Shown here in pieces: positions 5,425 to 9,772 of a DNA stretch of 9,772 nucleotides (the first letter of the stretch is position 1; each line of letters opens with the position of its first letter). The notes beneath the pieces were generated by a model. The model was not told where the DNA came from, made no database searches, and worked only from the letters and a program-made list of their open reading frames with translations. The stretch spans positions 1 through 9,772 of the forward strand of contig SBFY01000016.1 of NCBI GenBank assembly GCA_006227085.1, read 5' to 3'. The translations under genes and the position numbers were made by a program. The stretch is from Gammaproteobacteria bacterium. Its GTDB lineage: Bacteria > Pseudomonadota > Gammaproteobacteria > Pseudomonadales > M0112.

Positions 5425-8365
5425 ACTCTGGCAACTGTTTGCACTCGGCCTGGGTTATCTCACCCTGCTGTTCGCCATTGCATGGACTGCCGAACGTGGC
5501 GCCATCCCGGAATCGCTGATTCGCCACCCGGCGATATACACGCTGTCATTGGGCGTATTCGCCGGCGCCTGGGCACTGTTCGGTGCGATCGGTTTGGCCG
5601 ACTCACTCGGCTATGGCTTTCTGGCCTATTACTTTGGCGCGGCCTGCATGTTCATGTTTGCGCCACTGATGATCACACCGCTCGCCCGCATCTGCCGCAT
5701 TTACCAGCTGGCTTCGCTGGCTGATTTGCTGGCATTCCGCTTTCGCAGCCGTTGGGTTGGCATGGCCGTCACGCTCTGCCTGATCCTGGCAATGCTGCCC
5801 ATGCTGGCCATGCAGGTGCAATCGGTATCGGACACCATCCACTTGCTGAGCCAGGAAGGCAGCGATACCTCGCACGCCGGCCGTGACACCTTGTCGGCCA
5901 TGTTCTGCATCACCATCGCCTTGTTCACCTTGCTGTTTGGTTCGCGGCAACTCTCGGGCACCGAACGCCATAATGGCCTGGTGATCGCGATTGCTGTGGA
6001 ATCGCTGTTCAAGATCACGGCACTGTACGCCATTGCCGGTATCGCGATTTACCAGGTGTTTGGTGGCTGGGAAGCACTCAATACCTGGCTGCAACAACAT
6101 CCCGACCGCATTGCGCAATTGCGTTCGCCATTGCATGAAAACACTTCCCGAACACTGATGCTGATGTTTGTCGCTTCCGCCATCGTGATGCCGCATATGT
6201 TCCATATGGTGTTCGCCGAGAACCCCACCTCCCGTTCATTGGCCAACATTGCCTGGAGCGCACCGTTATTACTGCTGGCCATGAGCCTGCCGGTATTGCC
6301 GATCTTGTGGGCCGGCCATGCGGTTGGCTCCAGCCTGTCGCCAGAGTACTTCACGATTGGCATCGGCCTGTCACTGGAAAGTCCCTTGCTCGGTGTACTG
6401 GCCTTCATTGGTGGTTTGTCGGCGGCAAGCGGCGCCATCATTGTGATCACACTGGCGCTCGCCACCATGACCCTGAACCACTTGATCCTGCCGTTTTACC
6501 GGCTGCGCGGTGAGCCCGACCTGTATCGCCGGGTGTTATGGACACGCCGCATCCTCATCATCACCATCCTGATGGCCGCGTATATTTTCTCGACCGCCGT
6601 GCGTGACAACAGCCAGCTCTCCAGCCTGGGCATGCTGGCCTTCATCGCCACCTTGCAATTTGTGCCCGGCGTGCTGGCCATCCTGTACTGGCCCCGCGCC
6701 AACCGCCACGGCTTCCTGGCAGGCCTCGTGTGTGGCTACGCCTTCTGGTATTTCAGTTTGTTATTGCCATTCGTGAGCGGTGATGCCAGCAGCGGCACAC
6801 CGGCCACCCTGACTGACATCATGCAAACCCTGTTTTCCGACAGCAGCCAGTGGAATGCCGCTGCCATGGGTTCGCTCGGCATCAACATCGTTGCCTTCAT
6901 CATCACGTCCCTACTGACACGCACCAGCGCCGAAGAAAAAACCGCGGCGGCCATGTGCTCGTCTGACCAGCTGAACCGGCCCGCCCGACTGGCACTGGGG
7001 TTACATGCACCGGCAGACTTCCAGCTGCGGCTTGGCAAGGCGCTGGGCGAAAAAACCGCCGGCCGCGAAATCCAGCGCGCCCTCGCCCAACTCGGGTTCA
7101 CGGACGATGAACGCCGCCCGTATGCCTTGCGCCGTTTGCGCGACCAGCTGGAAGCCAACCTGTCCGGCCTGCTGGGGCCGGCCACGGCACACCGGCTGGT
7201 GAATGAATTACTGCCCTATGAGCCGGTGCTGCGTGATCACAACGACAGCGACCAGGAAGATATCCAGTTCATCGAGCAACGGCTGGAGCAGCACCAGAAT
7301 GACCTGACCGGCCTGGCCGCTGAACTGGATACCCTGCGCCGCCATCACCGCCATACCCTGCAGGAATTACCGATCGGCCTGATGACACTCGGCAGTGATG
7401 GTGAAATCCTGATGTGGAATACCGCCATGGAATCACTGACTGGCATCAGCAGCCAATCGGTTGTCGGCTCCCACATCCGCACCTTGCAAGAACCGTGGCA
7501 AAGCCTGCTCATCCATTTCCTTGAGGCCACACCATCGTCATCACTGCGACAGGAATGCGTGGTCAACAATGACACCCGTTGCATGGTGCTGCACAAAACC
7601 GCTGATGACAGCCAGCATGGCACCCGCGTGGTGGTGGTCGAAGACATCACCGAAACCGATCGCCTCACCCAGGAGCTGATGCACAGTGAACGACTGGCGT
7701 CGATTGGCCGCCTGGCCGCCGGGGTCGCCCATGAGATTGGCAACCCGGTCACCGGCATTGCCTGTCTGGCGCAAAACCTGCGCGAAGATGAACCGGGCTC
7801 GAACGCCGTCAGCCAGGCCACCCGCGACATCCTCACCCAAACCCAGCGCATCACCCGCATCGTGCAATCGCTGGTGCACTTTGCCCACAGCGGGCGCTCG
7901 CAACAGCCCTCACCGGATGAGCCCGTGCACCTGCAGCATTGCGTGCATGAAGCCATTGAACTGCTGAAACTCAACAAAAGTGCCCGCCCGATCGACTGGC
8001 ACAATGACTGCGATACACGCATCGTCCTCAAGGGCGATGCCCAGCAATTGCAGCAAGTCTTCATCAACCTGTTATCGAACGCGCGCGATGCCAGCCCTGA
8101 TCATGGCCGCATCACGATCAGTGCCTTCGCCGAAGGCCCTCGCGCCATCATTCGCGTCGCTGACGAAGGCAGCGGTATTGATCCTGCCATCCAGGAGCAG
8201 GTCTTCGAGCCCTTCTTCACCACCAAGGAAGCCGGCAAGGGCACCGGCCTCGGGCTGTCATTGGTGTATCGCATCGTGGAAACGCACCATGGCCAGATCC
8301 GCATCGAAAGCCCGCTCGCTGGCGGCAAGGGCACGGCCTTTATCATCAGTTTGCCAACCGCCTGA
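5414..8365 (+). CDS. cbrA: CbrA, SLC5-type transporter / sensor histidine kinase
   Basis: This 983-residue inner-membrane protein is the sensor of the CbrA/CbrB two-component system governing carbon/nitrogen balance. Residues 1 to about 510 form a PutP-like sodium/solute symporter domain with about 13 helices. A STAC-type linker follows (about 518-603), then a probable coiled coil (616-650) and a PAS-like domain (about 650-755). The HisKA box ERLASIGRLAAGVAHEIGNP has phospho-accepting H773. The ATPase domain has N box N889, G1 DEGSGID (917-923) and G2 GKGTGLGL (941-948). All catalytic motifs are intact, and the length is what I recall for Pseudomonas CbrA. There the transporter part moves histidine, which may or may not be the signal. 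AGG (5404-5406) precedes the ATG, and translation is probably coupled to cbrX. cbrB follows after 100 nt. TodK-like or other SLC5-kinase fusions are less likely given the neighbours. Confidence 0.93.
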   Translation: MTFELWQLFALGLGYLTLLFAIAWTAERGAIPESLIRHPAIYTLSLGVFAGAWALFGAIGLADSLGYGFLAYYFGAACMFMFAPLMITPLARICRIYQLASLADLLAFRFRSRWVGMAVTLCLILAMLPMLAMQVQSVSDTIHLLSQEGSDTSHAGRDTLSAMFCITIALFTLLFGSRQLSGTERHNGLVIAIAVESLFKITALYAIAGIAIYQVFGGWEALNTWLQQHPDRIAQLRSPLHENTSRTLMLMFVASAIVMPHMFHMVFAENPTSRSLANIAWSAPLLLLAMSLPVLPILWAGHAVGSSLSPEYFTIGIGLSLESPLLGVLAFIGGLSAASGAIIVITLALATMTLNHLILPFYRLRGEPDLYRRVLWTRRILIITILMAAYIFSTAVRDNSQLSSLGMLAFIATLQFVPGVLAILYWPRANRHGFLAGLVCGYAFWYFSLLLPFVSGDASSGTPATLTDIMQTLFSDSSQWNAAAMGSLGINIVAFIITSLLTRTSAEEKTAAAMCSSDQLNRPARLALGLHAPADFQLRLGKALGEKTAGREIQRALAQLGFTDDERRPYALRRLRDQLEANLSGLLGPATAHRLVNELLPYEPVLRDHNDSDQEDIQFIEQRLEQHQNDLTGLAAELDTLRRHHRHTLQELPIGLMTLGSDGEILMWNTAMESLTGISSQSVVGSHIRTLQEPWQSLLIHFLEATPSSSLRQECVVNNDTRCMVLHKTADDSQHGTRVVVVEDITETDRLTQELMHSERLASIGRLAAGVAHEIGNPVTGIACLAQNLREDEPGSNAVSQATRDILTQTQRITRIVQSLVHFAHSGRSQQPSPDEPVHLQHCVHEAIELLKLNKSARPIDWHNDCDTRIVLKGDAQQLQQVFINLLSNARDASPDHGRITISAFAEGPRAIIRVADEGSGIDPAIQEQVFEPFFTTKEAGKGTGLGLSLVYRIVETHHGQIRIESPLAGGKGTAFIISLPTA

Positions 8366-8465
8366 GCACCCCGGCGCACCGCCACCCCTAGCCAAACCTG
8401 CGTGATACGGGTATTTTGGGTAGTAACGAAACGCCGGCAACAGTAACGAAACATCGGTAACACCC
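8366..8465 (+). promoter_or_regulatory. cbrA-cbrB intergenic region
   Basis: One hundred bases lie between the cbrA stop and the cbrB ATG. The second half carries a 20-bp tandem repeat that ends four bases before the ATG. No strong Shine-Dalgarno sequence precedes cbrB. I see no hairpin with a T-tract, so read-through from cbrA is likely. TATTTT at 8412-8417 could be a -10, but no -35 supports it. Confidence 0.4.
8422..8461 (+). repeat. 20-bp tandem direct repeat upstream of the cbrB start
   Basis: Copies at 8422-8441 (AGTAACGAAACGCCGGCAAC) and 8442-8461 (AGTAACGAAACATCGGTAAC) match at 17 of 20 bases, with the first 11 identical. They abut exactly and end four bases before the cbrB ATG. They could be paired operator half-sites on one face of the helix (two turns apart) or an RNA element over the initiation region. 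Confidence 0.85.
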
Positions 8466-9772
8466 ATGGCCCACATTCTTGTTGTCGAGGACGAACCCAT
8501 CATCCGCAGCGCCCTCAAGCGCCTGCTGGAACGGCAAGGCCATAGCGTGAGTGAAGCCGGCTCGGTGGACGATGCCCTCAAAGACCAACAACCCGACCAA
8601 TGTGACCTTGTCATCAGTGACCTGCGCCTGCCGGGCGCACCGGGCACCGACCTGATCCGCGCCACCGATACCCCGGTGCTGATCATGACCAGCTACGCCA
8701 GCCTGCGCTCAGCGGTGGACTCCATGAAAATGGGTGCGGTGGATTACATCGCCAAGCCCTTCGATCACGATGAAATGGTGCAGACCGTTGCCCGCATCCT
8801 CGAGAACCGCCAAAAGCCTGCCGCCCCCAAACACAGTGGCAAGCCCTTGCCGGGCATGATTGGCAACTGCCCGCAAATGCAGGTGTTGTATCACCACATC
8901 CACAAGGTTGCCCCCACCGATGCCACCGTGTTGATCCTCGGTGAAACCGGTACCGGCAAGGAACTGGTGGCGCGCGCGATCCATGCCGAAAGCCGCCGTG
9001 CGGACAAGCCACTGATCTCGGTCAACTGCGCCGCCATCCCGGAAACCCTGATTGAATCCGAATTGTTCGGCTACGAAAAAGGCGCGTTTACCGGTGCCAA
9101 TGCCAGCCGTATGGGCCTGATCGAGGCCGCCAATGGTGGCACCTTGTTCCTGGATGAGATTGGCGAACTGCCGATCGAGGCACAGGCACGCCTGTTGCGC
9201 TTTATCCAGGAAGGGGAAATCCGCCGCATCGGCTCTGTGCAATCGCATCGTGTGGACGTGCGCCTACTGGCCGCCACCCACCGTGACTTGCGCACCCTCT
9301 CGCAAAAGGGCGAATTCCGCGAGGATTTGTATTACCGCATCAATGTGATGCCCCTGCTGCTACCCCCTTTGCGCGAACGCGGCCGCGATGTGCTGGCAAT
9401 CGCCGAAACCCTGCTGGCACATTTCTGCGAGAAGCTGGGCAAGCCGGCACGCCAATTCGCGCCCGATGCCATCCAGGCCATCACCACCTACACCTGGCCT
9501 GGCAACGTGCGTGAAATGGAAAATGCCGTGGAGCGCGCCGTCATCCTGTCCGAGAGCGATGAAATCAGTAACGACTTGCTGGCCATTGACCTGGACCTGG
9601 TGGAAATCACCGAAGACGAGGATGATCGCCAGATCACCGACAACCGACCCAAGGCCAACCAGCCGGATCCTTCCGAAGGCCTGTCGCTGGAAGATTACTT
9701 CACCCGTTTTGTGCTGGATAACCAGGACAGCATGACCGAGACCGAACTGGCGGCCAAACTCGGGATTACCCG
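8466..9772 (+). CDS. cbrB: CbrB, NtrC-family sigma-54-dependent response regulator (3'-truncated)
   Basis: The frame starts at the ATG at 8466 and stays open to the window edge, giving 435 complete codons; the end of the DNA-binding domain is missing. The receiver domain (1 to about 115) has acidic pocket E8-D9, phospho-acceptor D52, T75 and K97. The AAA+ domain (about 130-370) has Walker A GETGTGKE (159-166), the sigma-54 contact loop GAFTGA (206-211), Walker B GTLFLDEIGE (225-234) and the WPGNVREMENAVERA segment. An acidic linker (about 373-404) leads to the start of a Fis-type helix-turn-helix (TETELAAKLGIT). CbrA should phosphorylate D52, after which it activates sigma-54 promoters. Known Pseudomonas targets include crcZ and histidine, arginine and proline catabolic genes. 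No recognisable Shine-Dalgarno sequence lies before the ATG, which the receiver N-terminus MAHILVVEDE supports. Confidence 0.95.
   Translation, partial: MAHILVVEDEPIIRSALKRLLERQGHSVSEAGSVDDALKDQQPDQCDLVISDLRLPGAPGTDLIRATDTPVLIMTSYASLRSAVDSMKMGAVDYIAKPFDHDEMVQTVARILENRQKPAAPKHSGKPLPGMIGNCPQMQVLYHHIHKVAPTDATVLILGETGTGKELVARAIHAESRRADKPLISVNCAAIPETLIESELFGYEKGAFTGANASRMGLIEAANGGTLFLDEIGELPIEAQARLLRFIQEGEIRRIGSVQSHRVDVRLLAATHRDLRTLSQKGEFREDLYYRINVMPLLLPPLRERGRDVLAIAETLLAHFCEKLGKPARQFAPDAIQAITTYTWPGNVREMENAVERAVILSESDEISNDLLAIDLDLVEITEDEDDRQITDNRPKANQPDPSEGLSLEDYFTRFVLDNQDSMTETELAAKLGIT

Noticed and set aside
6990..7010. TGGCAC-like sequence resembling a sigma-54 promoter
   Set aside because: The spacing between GG and GC elements is not 10 bases, and it lies inside the cbrA coding sequence.
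8709..9248. Minus-strand ORF of 179 residues within cbrB
   Set aside because: It is a shadow of the AAA+ domain coding frame, which is continuous with intact Walker and GAFTGA motifs.

Overview
The window is a stretch of chromosomal core DNA from a moderately GC-rich gammaproteobacterium. The strongest clue to its origin is the gene order dksA - gluQ - small membrane ORF - cbrA - cbrB, preceded by a divergent class I/II aminotransferase. As I recall it, this is the arrangement around dksA/cbrAB in Pseudomonas. The organism is therefore probably in or near the Pseudomonadales/Oceanospirillales. The unusual DksA and the GT-C-like neighbour argue against a typical Pseudomonas, and I cannot name the genus. 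I see no mobile element, tRNA, rRNA or CRISPR array.

Layout: (1) 2-1564, plus strand, the 3' part of a polytopic GT-C-like membrane protein whose start lies before the window. (2) 1596-1919, plus, a small stand-alone Rieske [2Fe-2S] protein. (3) 1916-3073, minus, a PLP aminotransferase convergent with the Rieske gene; the two stop codons share the tetranucleotide TTAA. (4) 3074-3333, a divergent control region with a good extended -10 for the aminotransferase and, next to the dksA ribosome-binding site, an AAC-AAT-AAC-AAG stretch resembling an Hfq/Crc site. (5) 3334-4266, plus, dksA with a histone-like Lys/Ala/Pro repeat domain of about 170 residues in front of a normal DksA core. (6) 4318-5202, plus, gluQ (GluQRS). 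(7) 5248-5424, plus, a 58-residue two-helix membrane protein in the cbrX position, overlapping cbrA by 11 nt. (8) 5414-8365, plus, CbrA, a transporter-histidine kinase fusion. (9) 8466-end, plus, CbrB, a sigma-54-dependent response regulator cut by the window edge.

The right half forms a regulatory module. DksA tunes RNA polymerase with ppGpp, GluQRS modifies tRNA(Asp), and CbrA/CbrB control carbon/nitrogen balance and (in Pseudomonas) relief of catabolite repression through the Hfq/Crc-sequestering sRNA CrcZ. The points most worth a second look are the chimeric DksA with its DNA-level 84/54-nt tandem repeats, the Hfq/Crc-like site before dksA in a locus that also encodes CbrAB, the 20-bp tandem repeat that abuts the cbrB start codon, and the cbrX-cbrA overlap. 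I found no wholly new multi-gene system.
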